From: Agrococcus baldri
GTDB taxonomy: Bacteria; Actinomycetota; Actinomycetes; Actinomycetales; Microbacteriaceae
Direction: 5' to 3'
Length of the DNA: 64,000 nucleotides
NCBI GenBank assembly: GCA_007988785.1
Contig: BJUU01000001.1
Span: 1-64,000, forward strand
Shown: piece by piece, positions 48,406 through 57,266 of the stretch
Position numbering within the stretch: position 1 is the stretch's first letter
How the letters are laid out: each line of letters starts with the position of its first letter
Translations under genes and position numbers: made by a program
The notes under the pieces: generated by a model
Seen by the model: the letters and a program-made list of their open reading frames with translations, nothing else
Told to the model about the DNA's origin: nothing
The model's database searches: none

Positions 48406-48887
48406 TCGAGCCATCGGCTCCCCCGGGCCGCTCGATGCGCGGCGGAATGCGATCGGGGCCTCGAGGTACGGCTCCCAGGCCGCGCGCTCGGTGGCGGTCA
48501 GGCGGCGCGGGGTGCCGGAGGATGCGTCGAGCATCACGACCGTCGTCTGCGCCCGCGCGTACACCTCGCGCTGGTCGGGTGAGAGCACCTCGTAGCAGAC
48601 GTCCATCGAGGCGCCTGCCATGCGGCCGATCCACATGTCGACGATGATCGGCTGCCGGTGGTGCGGGATCTGCGCGAGGTACTCGGCCTCCTGCCGCGCG
48701 ATCACCGTGAGGCTCGTCGCGCCCGGGCCGGCATCGATGATGGCGGTCGTCGGCGATCCCTCTGGGCCGCCCGCCCAGAAGGCTGTGACGCGCGCCTCCT
48801 CGAGCAGCGTGAGCAGCGCGGCGTTGTTGACGTGCCCGTACGCGTCCAGATCCGACCAGCGGATGCGGACGGGCACGGGCAGGCGCA

Positions 48888-48888
<1 letters not shown>
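48403..48888 (-). CDS. Acyl-CoA thioesterase, 4HBT hot-dog fold
   Basis: The 161-residue protein has the 4-hydroxybenzoyl-CoA thioesterase pattern: RIRWSDLDAYGHVNNAALLTLLEEAR, in which the Asp after WS is the catalytic residue. It then has VIARQEAEYLAQI and YARAQTTVVMLD. The substrate is unknown. The ATG overlaps the ettA stop as TGATG, so it rides in the ettA transcript. Confidence 0.88.
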
Positions 48889-50570
<1,682 letters not shown>

Positions 50571-50574
50571 GACC

Positions 50575-50997
50575 TCAGTCTAGGCCGATGACGTCACCCA
50601 CCAGACATCGCCCGCCGCCCAGCGCTCCGGCGCGCAGCGCGAGCGGCTCGCCGTCGCCGACCTGGCCGACCAGGCAGCCCTCGTCGACCCGCACCGCGAT
50701 CTCGAGGTAGGTGACGGGAGCGCCGAGCGAGTCGCGCTCCCTGGTGCGCTCGATCGCCGATCGCTCGAAGCCGGCGGACTCGAGCGCGGCGACCAGGGCA
50801 TCCGGATCGCTCGGCGAGCCGCCCTGGATCGCCGATCGGAACGCATCCAGCTCAGGGTCGCTCTCAGCCGCTGCGCCGGTCGGGTCGGTGGCGGCGGGCG
50901 CCCCTGCCGTGGGCTCCGGGTCGACCATCAGCGGTGCCGATGTGCAGCCCGCGAGCGCGAGCGCTGCGAGCAGGGCGAGTGCTGCGAGACGGCGCAC
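50575..50997 (-). CDS. Small lipoprotein, DUF6993-like
   Basis: The 140-residue protein has a GTG start with AAGGAGG upstream, a signal peptide (RRLAALALLAALAL) and lipobox LAGC with Cys18. A Pro/Ala/Thr linker precedes a compact domain with two Cys (EGCLVGQVG and GRCLVGDV) likely to form a disulfide. The pattern resembles actinobacterial DUF6993 lipoproteins. The frame is open to 51393 only as antisense of ssb, so the short form is preferred. Confidence 0.7.
   Translation of the reverse strand: MRRLAALALLAALALAGCTSAPLMVDPEPTAGAPAATDPTGAAAESDPELDAFRSAIQGGSPSDPDALVAALESAGFERSAIERTRERDSLGAPVTYLEIAVRVDEGCLVGQVGDGEPLALRAGALGGGRCLVGDVIGLD
50577..50582 (-). promoter_or_regulatory. -10 box for ettA (leaderless)
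   Basis: TAGACT on the minus strand, 6 bases before the ettA ATG; the box overlaps the end of the lipoprotein gene. Confidence 0.45.
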
Positions 50998-51035
50998 GCG
51001 CCCTCCTTCGGTGCTCTGACAGGGACGCCTCCAGC

Positions 51036-51515
51036 CTAGATGCCAGCGTGCATCGCGGCCGCGGGATCGGCCCAGACCTCCTGTCCTGCGACCGCGGCGC
51101 CGGTCGGCGCCGCCACCGCCTCGGGCGCACGGGGGTAGTCGGGGTCGTCCGGCGCCTCCGGCGGCGCCGTGCGCCGCTCCTTGGCCGTCGGGCCGACCTT
51201 CAGCGAGTGACCGACGTGCTCTGCGCGGATCTTCACGCTCGTGCCGCGCTTGTCGCCGGACTCCCACTGATCGATCTTGAGCTTGCCCAGCACCATGACG
51301 ACGTCGCCCTTGTGCAGCGACGTGCCGACGTGCTCGGCGAAGCGGCCTCCCCAGGCCTCGACGGAGTACCAGTTGGTGTGCCCGTTCACCCACTCCTCGC
51401 CCTCCTTGCGGCGGGCGGTGCAGGCGAGACGGAACTCGGCGACCTGGTCGCCGTTGACGGACTTCACGAGCGGGTCAGCTCCGAGCGACCCGACGACGGT
51501 GATTGCATCATTCAT
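51036..51515 (-). CDS. ssb: Single-stranded DNA-binding protein without an acidic tip
   Basis: The OB fold (residues 1-105) is clear: TVVGSLGADPLVKSV, WYSVEAWGGRFAEHV and GDVVMVLGKLKIDQWE. The C-terminus is a Pro/Ala-rich tail ending DPAAAMHAGI, lacking the DDDIPF-type tip that recruits repair proteins. Together with the unusual position away from rpsF/rpsR, this suggests a secondary SSB paralogue rather than the replicative SSB. It has 159 residues. Confidence 0.88.
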   Translation of the reverse strand: MNDAITVVGSLGADPLVKSVNGDQVAEFRLACTARRKEGEEWVNGHTNWYSVEAWGGRFAEHVGTSLHKGDVVMVLGKLKIDQWESGDKRGTSVKIRAEHVGHSLKVGPTAKERRTAPPEAPDDPDYPRAPEAVAAPTGAAVAGQEVWADPAAAMHAGI

Positions 51516-51578
51516 GCGACGGAGGATGCCCGGCGCCGCCGGCTCCGCGTCAGCGCCGGCGGCCGGCCTGTGGAGAAC

Positions 51579-52103
51579 TCAGACGCGCAGGTAGTCGACG
51601 AAGCCCGCACGGATCTTGTTGACCTTGGGCGCGGCGACCGCGAGGCAATAGCCCTGCGTCGGGTTCTTGGCGAAGAAGTCCTGGTGGTGCTCCTCGGCGT
51701 CGTAGAACTCGCCGAGCGGCTCCAGGGTCGTGACGATCTCGCCCGGCCACCACTCGCCGGCGCGCTCGATGGCGGCCTCGAAGCGAGCCTTCTCGGCCTC
51801 GTCGCGATAGAACATCGCGGAGCGGTACTGCGTGCCGATGTCGTTGCCCTGCCGGTTGAGCTGCCGCGGGTCGTGCATCGTGAAGAACATGTCAAGCACA
51901 ACCTCGGTCGGCACCTTGGACTCGTCGTAGACGACCTTCACGGCCTCCGCGTGCCCGGTCGAGCCGGTGCAGACCAGCTCATAGCTGGGCTGCGCGACCG
52001 TGCCGCCCGTGTAGCCGGAGACCACCTCCTCCACGCCGTCCACCACGCGATACGCGGCGTCCAGGCACCAGAAGCAACCACCGGCGAGCACCATCTCCTG
52101 CAT
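51579..52103 (-). CDS. msrA: Peptide methionine sulfoxide reductase MsrA
   Basis: Repairs S-methionine sulfoxide in proteins. GCFWC with catalytic Cys10 at the start, then SGYTGG, HDPRQLNRQGNDIGTQYRSAMF and the C-terminal KIRAGFVDYLRV. The ATG at 52103 is chosen because the family begins just before GGCFW; the upstream frame to 52217 has no homology. It is 174 residues. Confidence 0.95.
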   Translation of the reverse strand: MQEMVLAGGCFWCLDAAYRVVDGVEEVVSGYTGGTVAQPSYELVCTGSTGHAEAVKVVYDESKVPTEVVLDMFFTMHDPRQLNRQGNDIGTQYRSAMFYRDEAEKARFEAAIERAGEWWPGEIVTTLEPLGEFYDAEEHHQDFFAKNPTQGYCLAVAAPKVNKIRAGFVDYLRV

Positions 52104-52185
52104 GCGGCGAGCATATCCCCCGCCGCTATCAGCCGCGTGTGTGGGTGGTCGGCCGTAGCGTCGCAGACGACCGAGAGGAGCACCC

Positions 52186-52443
52186 GTGGCCATCATGACC
52201 AGCACCCAGCGCCGCACGGCGCCGACCGCCCCGCACGTCGCGACCCGACGGGTGCGCGACGACCTCTGGCGCGTGAGCAGCGCATCCGGCCTCGCCCTCG
52301 GCTACATCGCCAAGGTGGAGAGCAGCCGCCTCGGCGGCCCCGCCTACGAGGCGCGCCGACTGCTGCCCGGCGGCACGACCATGGTGCCCATCGGCCGCGG
52401 CTGGGCGATCGAGGATGCGCTCGCCTGCTTCACCGGGCCCTGA
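52186..52443 (+). CDS. Small conserved hypothetical protein (85 aa)
   Basis: Unrecognised. Basic N-terminus (TSTQRRTAPTAPHVATRRVR), then LWRVSSASGLALGYIAKVES and GGPAYEARRLLPGG, ending in an amphipathic IEDALACF. There is no signal peptide. The GTG start has GAGAGGAG upstream and codon use is normal, so it is probably real. It is divergent from msrA, with a TAGCGT-like -10 in the gap. Confidence 0.6.
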   Translation: MAIMTSTQRRTAPTAPHVATRRVRDDLWRVSSASGLALGYIAKVESSRLGGPAYEARRLLPGGTTMVPIGRGWAIEDALACFTGP

Positions 52444-52471
52444 GCGCCGGCCCCTGCCGTCCGAGGCCGGG

Positions 52472-52520
52472 CCGGCCCCGGGACGACGAAGCGGGGCCGG
52501 GGCGCTCGCCCCGACCCCGC
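52472..52520. terminator. Nested GC hairpins between convergent genes
   Basis: CCGGCCCCG (52472-52480) pairs with CGGGGCCGG (52492-52500), and a competing nested stem GGGGCG...CCCC with GCGGGG...CCCCGC reaches 52520. It lies between the 85-aa gene and yceI stops. Confidence 0.6.
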
Positions 52521-52535
52521 TGACGTGCCTCCGGG

Positions 52536-53096
52536 TCAGACCGTGGCCGGAACCTGCTTGATCGCCGAGATCTCGATCTCGATGTCGACGTCGTCGGAGA
52601 GCATGACGCCGCCGGTCTCGATCGCGACGTTCCAGCTGATGCCGAAGTCGGTGCGCTTGACGCGCGTGCGCGCCGAGGCGCCGGCGCGGGTGTTGCCCCA
52701 GGTGTCCGGGCCGATGCCGCCGAACTCGACGAGCAGCGAGACGGGCTTGGTGACGCCGCGCAGCTGCAGGTCGCCGTCGATGTAGAGGTCGTCGCCGTCG
52801 ACGTGGCCGCCGGTGGAGACGAAGGTCCACTCCGGGTGCTCCTCGGTGGCGAAGAAGTCGTTGGACCGCAGGTGCGTGTCGCGGTCGGCGTTCTTCGTGT
52901 TGATCGTCGAGGGGTCGACGGTCGCGGTGATGGTCGACTCCTCGGGGTTCTCGGCGAGCACGATGGTGCCCTCGAGGCCCTCGATCTCGCCGCGCACCTT
53001 GGCCACCATCATGTGGCGCACCGAGAAGGTGACGTTGGAGTGCGAGCCGTCGATGACGTAGGTGCCGGGCTGGTAGCCGGGGAGGTTCTGCAGCAT
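52536..53096 (-). CDS. YceI-family lipocalin-like protein
   Basis: The 186-residue beta-barrel has the family pattern YVIDGSHSNVTFSVRHMMVAKVRG, RDTHLRSNDFFATEEHPEWTF and LQLRGVTKPV. Secreted members bind polyprenoids or stress ligands, but here there is no signal peptide, so it is cytosolic. A TACGAT -10 box lies at 53133-53138 and GAAAGG before the ATG. Confidence 0.92.
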   Translation of the reverse strand: MLQNLPGYQPGTYVIDGSHSNVTFSVRHMMVAKVRGEIEGLEGTIVLAENPEESTITATVDPSTINTKNADRDTHLRSNDFFATEEHPEWTFVSTGGHVDGDDLYIDGDLQLRGVTKPVSLLVEFGGIGPDTWGNTRAGASARTRVKRTDFGISWNVAIETGGVMLSDDVDIEIEISAIKQVPATV

Positions 53097-53132
53097 GGGT
53101 CGATGCCTTTCGGTCGTCGGAAGTCGTTCAGA

Positions 53133-53138
53133 ATCGTA
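53133..53138 (-). promoter_or_regulatory. -10 box for yceI
   Basis: TACGAT on the minus strand, 36 bases before the ATG. Confidence 0.4.
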
Positions 53139-53192
53139 ACAACGACGCGTCGCCCCGATGCATTCCCGTGCCGACGAAGTTTTCTTGCGGCT

Positions 53193-53864
53193 TCACTCCC
53201 CGTGCAGCAGGTGCTTGCCCTCCGCCCGGTTCTGCAGCATCCGTCGCACGACCCAGATCACCAGCACGAGCACCACCGCGCCGATCACGATCCACTGCAG
53301 CCACGACATGTAGGGCTCGATCACGTGGTAGTTCATGCCGAGCGTCACGCCGATCATGATGAAGATCGTGTTCCAGATGGCCGATCCGAGCGCCGTCAGC
53401 CCCAGGAAGAGCAGCACGGGCATCTTCTCGATGCCCGCGGGGATCGAGATGAGGCTGCGGAAGATGGGCAGGAACCGGCCGAACAGCACCGTCTTCCAGC
53501 CGTGCTTGGCGAACCAGGCGGTCGTCTTGTCGATGTCGCTGACGCGCACGAGCGGCATCCTGCGGGCGATCGCGGCGAGGCGCTCGTGGCCCAGCAACCT
53601 GCCGAGCAGGTAGAGCGCGAGCGCTCCGACGACCGAGCCGATCGTCGTCCAGATGATGGCCTCGGCGACCGTGAAGGTGCCCTGCGCGGCCGAGAAGCCT
53701 GCGAGCGGCAGGATGATCTCGCTCGGGATCGGCGGGAAGAGGTTCTCGGCCGCGATCGCGACCGCGGCGCCCGGGGCGCCGATCGCATCCATGAGGCCGA
53801 CCGCCCAGCCGGCGATGCCGGTGAGCTCGGAGTCGGCCGCGGTCTGGGCGAGTGAATCGAGCAC
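53193..53864 (-). CDS. DedA-family membrane protein
   Basis: The 223-residue protein has signatures ENLFPPIPSEIILPLAGF, GRFLPIFRSLISIPAGIEKMP and helices near 15-40, 55-85, 140-165, 175-200. DedA proteins act in envelope lipid recycling and proton-motive homeostasis. A GTG start at 53864 has a TAGGCT -10 box 6 bases upstream, so leaderless. It is a paralogue of the DedA at 38157. Confidence 0.92.
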   Translation of the reverse strand: MLDSLAQTAADSELTGIAGWAVGLMDAIGAPGAAVAIAAENLFPPIPSEIILPLAGFSAAQGTFTVAEAIIWTTIGSVVGALALYLLGRLLGHERLAAIARRMPLVRVSDIDKTTAWFAKHGWKTVLFGRFLPIFRSLISIPAGIEKMPVLLFLGLTALGSAIWNTIFIMIGVTLGMNYHVIEPYMSWLQWIVIGAVVLVLVIWVVRRMLQNRAEGKHLLHGE

Positions 53865-53870
53865 CTCGAC

Positions 53871-53876
53871 AGCCTA
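53871..53876 (-). promoter_or_regulatory. -10 box for dedA (leaderless)
   Basis: TAGGCT on the minus strand, 6 bases before the GTG. Its TAG is also the natural stop of the adjacent HNH pseudogene. Confidence 0.5.
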
Positions 53877-54323
53877 CGGTCGTCGATCCAGCGGTTGCAT
53901 CATGTAAGCGTCGTGCCACGAGGATCCCCTGCGCTCGATCGTCACGATCGCATGGCAGTTCCGACAGCGCACCTCACATTTCGCGATCTCCAGCTGAATC
54001 TAGGCCAATGCACGCCCCCTGCGGATCATGCTGCCGATACTGGCAACCTTCGTCCCGCGCACATGATCGAATTCGAGCACCCGGATGTCTGTGCTTCCGC
54101 AGTCGACGCAGCCGTCGGAGAACCGCGTCATGACCACGTCGAGCGCTTGCTGTCGGCGGGCTTTGCTCGTTCGGCGAACGTTGGCCTTGTGCCGGACCGC
54201 GTTGTCGCGGTAATAAGCCTTCTGGCACGCACGGCAGTAGGAATGTCGGCCGTCCCTGTTTCGCGGATTCCGATTGAACTCGCCAGTTGACTTCTCGGCC
54301 AGGCACCGCGCGCAGCGTTTCAT
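53874..54323 (-). pseudogene. HNH endonuclease-like gene interrupted by an amber codon
   Basis: The first 107 codons encode two Cys pairs near the N-terminus (CARC, CRAC) and the HNH start CVDCGSTDIRVLEFDHVRG. A TAG at 54000-54002 stops the frame after MIRRGRALA. The same frame then continues with the conserved HNH end IQLEIAKCEVRCRNCHAIVTIERR to a second TAG at 53874-53876. In relatives a Trp often precedes this segment, so a single TGG to TAG change would explain the stop. Base use here is less GC-rich than neighbours. The reading frame is otherwise intact at 149 codons. Confidence 0.85.
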
Positions 54324-54364
54324 GGCCGGATGCTAGGGGGCACCACCGACAGTACCCGTGGCTG

Positions 54365-54437
54365 CGCCCCCGGCGGGAGTCGAACCCGCGACAAAAGGAT
54401 TAGAAGGCCTCTGCTCTATCCGCTGAGCTACGGGGGC
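54365..54437 (-). tRNA. tRNA-Arg (anticodon UCU)
   Basis: The 73-base cloverleaf on the minus strand has a 7-bp acceptor stem (GCCCCCG with CGGGGGC), anticodon loop CTTCTAA and T loop TTCGACT. CCA is not encoded. The C31-U39 pair of the anticodon stem is unpaired. It lies 42 bases upstream of the broken HNH gene. Confidence 0.95.
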
Positions 54438-54505
54438 CCACCCAATCTATCGGGCTGACGTGGCGCGGGCACGAGCACGTGGGTGGCCCGCGCCATGCTC
54501 ACGGC

Positions 54506-55027
54506 ATGAATGATCAACTGCCCGCCATGCCCTCGCCCACCCGCGACCGGCCCCGACTGCCCGACGGCTACGGCCTGCCCGACGACGAGGAGGGGATGCT
54601 CGACTGGCATGCCGTCGAGGAGCGCCTGGTGGCGTCGAAGCACTACTGGCTCGCCTCGGTGCGCCCCGACGGAAGACCGCACTCCATCCCCCGCTGGGGC
54701 GTGTGGGTCGACGGCCGCTTCTGGTACGACGGCGCCCCCACCACGCGGCACGCGCGGAACGCCGAGCGCAATCCCGCAGTCACGCTCACGCTCGAGGACG
54801 GCAGGGAGGCGGTGATCGTCGAGGGCGAGTCGCACGCGACGCGCGTGCCCGCCGAGGGACTCGGCGCGCGCATCTCCGCCGCCTTCGAGAAGTACGCCGA
54901 CGACGGCTACGCGCCCGGCCCCGACTCCTGGTCGGGCGACGACGGCGGCGGCCTGCGCGTCATCACGCCGGCGAAGGCCATGGCCTGGTTCGAGTTCCCG
55001 AAGGACGTCACGCGCTTCCGCTGGTGA
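54506..55027 (+). CDS. Pyridoxamine-5'-phosphate-oxidase-like FMN/F420-binding protein
   Basis: The 173-residue split-barrel protein shows YWLASVRPDGRPHSIPRWGVWVDGRFWYDG, then TRHARNAERNPAVTLTLEDG and EGESHATRV, the pattern of flavin- or F420-binding PNPOx-like families. The reaction is unknown. I start at the ATG 54506, where the conserved part begins. It is convergent with the Nramp-like gene; TGA and TCA stops abut. Confidence 0.85.
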   Translation: MNDQLPAMPSPTRDRPRLPDGYGLPDDEEGMLDWHAVEERLVASKHYWLASVRPDGRPHSIPRWGVWVDGRFWYDGAPTTRHARNAERNPAVTLTLEDGREAVIVEGESHATRVPAEGLGARISAAFEKYADDGYAPGPDSWSGDDGGGLRVITPAKAMAWFEFPKDVTRFRW

Positions 55028-56299
55028 TCAGCCGCCGCTGACGCTCGCGACGTAGCCCGTGACCGCCTTGACGAGCTCGTTCGCGCCCAGCACGACGAAG
55101 ACGAGGGCGCAGATCGCCAGCAGCGTGTTCGTGTGCCAGCGATTGCGCCACTCGCGCGGCGTGCGATCGGTGTTGAGCAGGCCCAGCAGCGTGAGCGCCA
55201 GGAACGGCATGAACAGCGACCCGAGCACGCCGTAGGCGAGGATCACCTCGATCGGCCGCCCCATGAACACGAGCAGCATCGGCGGGAACGTCAGCCACAG
55301 CACGTACCACCGGTAGTAGCGGCCGCCGCCGAGCATGCGGGCGTCGCCCTCCGGCAGCTTGCGCAGCGTGCCGAGGAAGTCGGCGAACATCAGGCTCACG
55401 CCGTTCCACACGCCGATGAGCGACGAGAACGAGGAGGCCCAGAAGCCGAGCAGGAAGACGGTGCCGAACACGGCGCCGTAGCGCTCGGCGAGCACGGTCG
55501 ACAGGTCGAGCAGCCCCTCGTCGCCCGCCGAGATGGCGAGGCTCGCCGAGAACAGCAGCTCGGCGCCGACGATGAGCATGGCGATGACGAAGACGCCGGT
55601 GATGACGTAGGCGACCGCGTTGTCGAGCCGCATGACGCGCATCCAGGTCGCGTCGCTCCAGCCCTTCTCCCGCAGCCAGTAGCCGTAGGCGGCGAGCGTG
55701 ATCGTGCCGCCGACGCCGCCGGCGAGCGCGAGCGTGGTGATGAGGCCACCCTCGGGCAGCACCGGCACGAGCCCGGCGAGGATGTCGAGCAGGTTCGGCA
55801 GCGTCATGATGGCGGCGCCGACGACGGTGACGAACATGATGCCGACGAGCACCGCCATGACCTTCTCGACGACCGGGTACTTGCCCCACCACACGAGCGC
55901 GAAGCCGATCAGGCCGGTGATCACCGCCCACCACTGGAGCGGGATCCACGGCAGCAGCGTCGCGAGCGGCAGCGCCGAGGAGAGCATCGCGGTGGCGCCG
56001 TAGACGAAGCCCCAGATGACGATGTACGGCCCGAAGTACCAGGTCGTCCAGCGGCCCAGCGAGCGCCAGCCCTGGAAGATCGTGCGGCCGGTCGCGAGCG
56101 AGTAGCGGCCGGCGCCCTCGACCAGCACGATCTTGAAGACGGTGCCGGCGATCACCGCCCAGAGAAGCGTGTAGTTGTAGTTGGAGCCTGCCACGAGCGT
56201 GGCGACCAGGTCGCCGGCGCCGACGCCGGTCGCGGCCACCACGATGCCGGGCCCGATGATGCTCCACTTGCGTTCCTGCTGCACTCCGGTGCCGGCCAT
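55028..56299 (-). CDS. Nramp-family transporter lacking the DPGN motif
   Basis: The 423-residue membrane protein has about eleven helices, and SIIGPGIVVAATGVGAGDLVATLVAGSNYNY is the TM1 region. Canonical MntH has a DPGN motif here and MPH in TM6; neither is present (GVGAGDLVAT, and AAYGYWLREKGW in the TM6 region). This matches a divergent Nramp-like group whose substrate is not settled (Mg or another ion). The ATG has GAGGGAG upstream. A GGCGG-N5-CCGCC repeat at 56355-56369 and a TAGATT -10 box (56346-56351) lie in the shared region with orn. Confidence 0.87.
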   Translation of the reverse strand: MAGTGVQQERKWSIIGPGIVVAATGVGAGDLVATLVAGSNYNYTLLWAVIAGTVFKIVLVEGAGRYSLATGRTIFQGWRSLGRWTTWYFGPYIVIWGFVYGATAMLSSALPLATLLPWIPLQWWAVITGLIGFALVWWGKYPVVEKVMAVLVGIMFVTVVGAAIMTLPNLLDILAGLVPVLPEGGLITTLALAGGVGGTITLAAYGYWLREKGWSDATWMRVMRLDNAVAYVITGVFVIAMLIVGAELLFSASLAISAGDEGLLDLSTVLAERYGAVFGTVFLLGFWASSFSSLIGVWNGVSLMFADFLGTLRKLPEGDARMLGGGRYYRWYVLWLTFPPMLLVFMGRPIEVILAYGVLGSLFMPFLALTLLGLLNTDRTPREWRNRWHTNTLLAICALVFVVLGANELVKAVTGYVASVSGG

Positions 56300-56345
56300 G
56301 TCACTCCCTCGTGATCTGCGCGCCCGCGTGCGGCGCGCATCCGGC

Positions 56346-56392
56346 AATCTACATGGCGGGCAATCCGCCGGTCCACGGCGGCCGCCTAGACT
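56346..56392. promoter_or_regulatory. Divergent promoter region of the Nramp-like gene and orn
   Basis: Minus-strand TAGATT (56346-56351) serves the transporter; plus-strand TAGACT (56387-56392) sits 6 bases before the orn GTG, predicting a leaderless orn mRNA. GGCGG-N5-CCGCC (56355-56369) between them could be an operator. Confidence 0.45.
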
Positions 56393-56398
56393 CGAGCC

Positions 56399-57022
56399 GT
56401 GGCTGCTGCTGACCGGATCGTCTGGATCGACTGCGAGATGACGGGCCTCGACCCCACGGTCGACGAGCTCGTCGAGATCGCCGTCGTCGTCACCGACTTC
56501 GAGCTCGAGGTGCTCGACCCCGGGCTCGACGTCGTCATCAGGCCCTCCGACGAGGCGCTCGCCCAGATGGGCGACTTCGTGCGCCAGATGCACGCGACGA
56601 GCGGCCTCGACCTCGAGATCCCGCACGGCGTGAGCCTCGCCGACGCCGAGCTGCAGGTGCTCGAGTACGTGCAGCGCTTCGTGCCGCTCGAGCGATCCGC
56701 GCCCGTCGGCGGCAACACGATCGGCACCGACCGCATGTTCCTCGCGCGCTACATGCCGGCGCTCGACGGCTTCCTGCACTACCGCTCGATCGACGTCTCG
56801 AGCGTCAAGGAGCTCTCGCGCCGCTGGTTCCCTCGCGCGTACTTCCAGAGCCCCGAGAAGGCCGGCGGGCACCGGGCGCTCGCCGACATCCTGGAGTCGA
56901 TCCGCGAGCTGCGGTACTACCGCGCCGCGGTGTTCACGGATGCGCCGGGTCGCTCGAGCGAGGAGCTGCAGCAGATCTCGCAGCGCGCCGTCGACGAGTT
57001 CGGCACCCACCTGCCCGGCTGA
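56399..57022 (+). CDS. orn: Oligoribonuclease
   Basis: DEDDh 3'-5' exonuclease degrading 2-5 nt RNAs, including cyclic-di-GMP breakdown products. VWIDCEMTGLDP places D11 and E13, followed by NTIGTDRMFLARYMP and the KAGGHRALADI His-Asp pair. It is 207 residues. Position next to tRNA-His is a common actinobacterial arrangement. Confidence 0.96.
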   Translation: MAAADRIVWIDCEMTGLDPTVDELVEIAVVVTDFELEVLDPGLDVVIRPSDEALAQMGDFVRQMHATSGLDLEIPHGVSLADAELQVLEYVQRFVPLERSAPVGGNTIGTDRMFLARYMPALDGFLHYRSIDVSSVKELSRRWFPRAYFQSPEKAGGHRALADILESIRELRYYRAAVFTDAPGRSSEELQQISQRAVDEFGTHLPG

Positions 57023-57085
57023 GCCCGATGCGGCGATCGGTCGCCGGATGTCGTATGCTGTCCTGGTTGCGCTTCGCGCGCACAT

Positions 57086-57159
57086 GGTGGGTATAGCTCA
57101 GTTGGTAGAGCGCCTCGTTGTGGTCGAGGAGGCCGCGGGTTCAAGCCCCGTTACTCACC
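57086..57159 (+). tRNA. tRNA-His (anticodon GUG)
   Basis: Acceptor stem GTGGGTA with TACTCAC, anticodon stem CCTCG/CGAGG with loop TTGTGGT, and T arm GGGTTCAAGCCCC. The G at 57086 is the G-1 typical of tRNA-His, opposite C73. CCA is not encoded. Confidence 0.96.
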
Positions 57160-57165
57160 CCGAGC

Positions 57166-57198
57166 AGAGCCCCGGTCGATCTCGGCCGGGGCTCTTCG
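57166..57198 (+). terminator. Intrinsic terminator after orn-tRNA-His
   Basis: AGAGCCCCGG (57166-57175) pairs with CCGGGGCTCT (57186-57195) around a 10-base loop, then TTCGC. Confidence 0.75.
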
Positions 57199-57254
57199 CA
57201 TCCCGGGCCGCCCGCGCACGCGTGTCCGGGGCGGCGCGGGCACGCCGCTCTCCC

Positions 57255-57260
57255 TAGGCT
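57255..57260 (+). promoter_or_regulatory. -10 box for the Asn-synthase-like gene (leaderless)
   Basis: TAGGCT, 6 bases before the GTG at 57267. Confidence 0.5.
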
Positions 57261-57266
57261 GACCGG

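Noticed and set aside
54365-54437. tRNA-Arg as a pseudo-tRNA due to the C31-U39 mismatch
   Set aside because: All other arms pair well and the T and D loops are standard; a single closing mismatch is not enough to call it broken.
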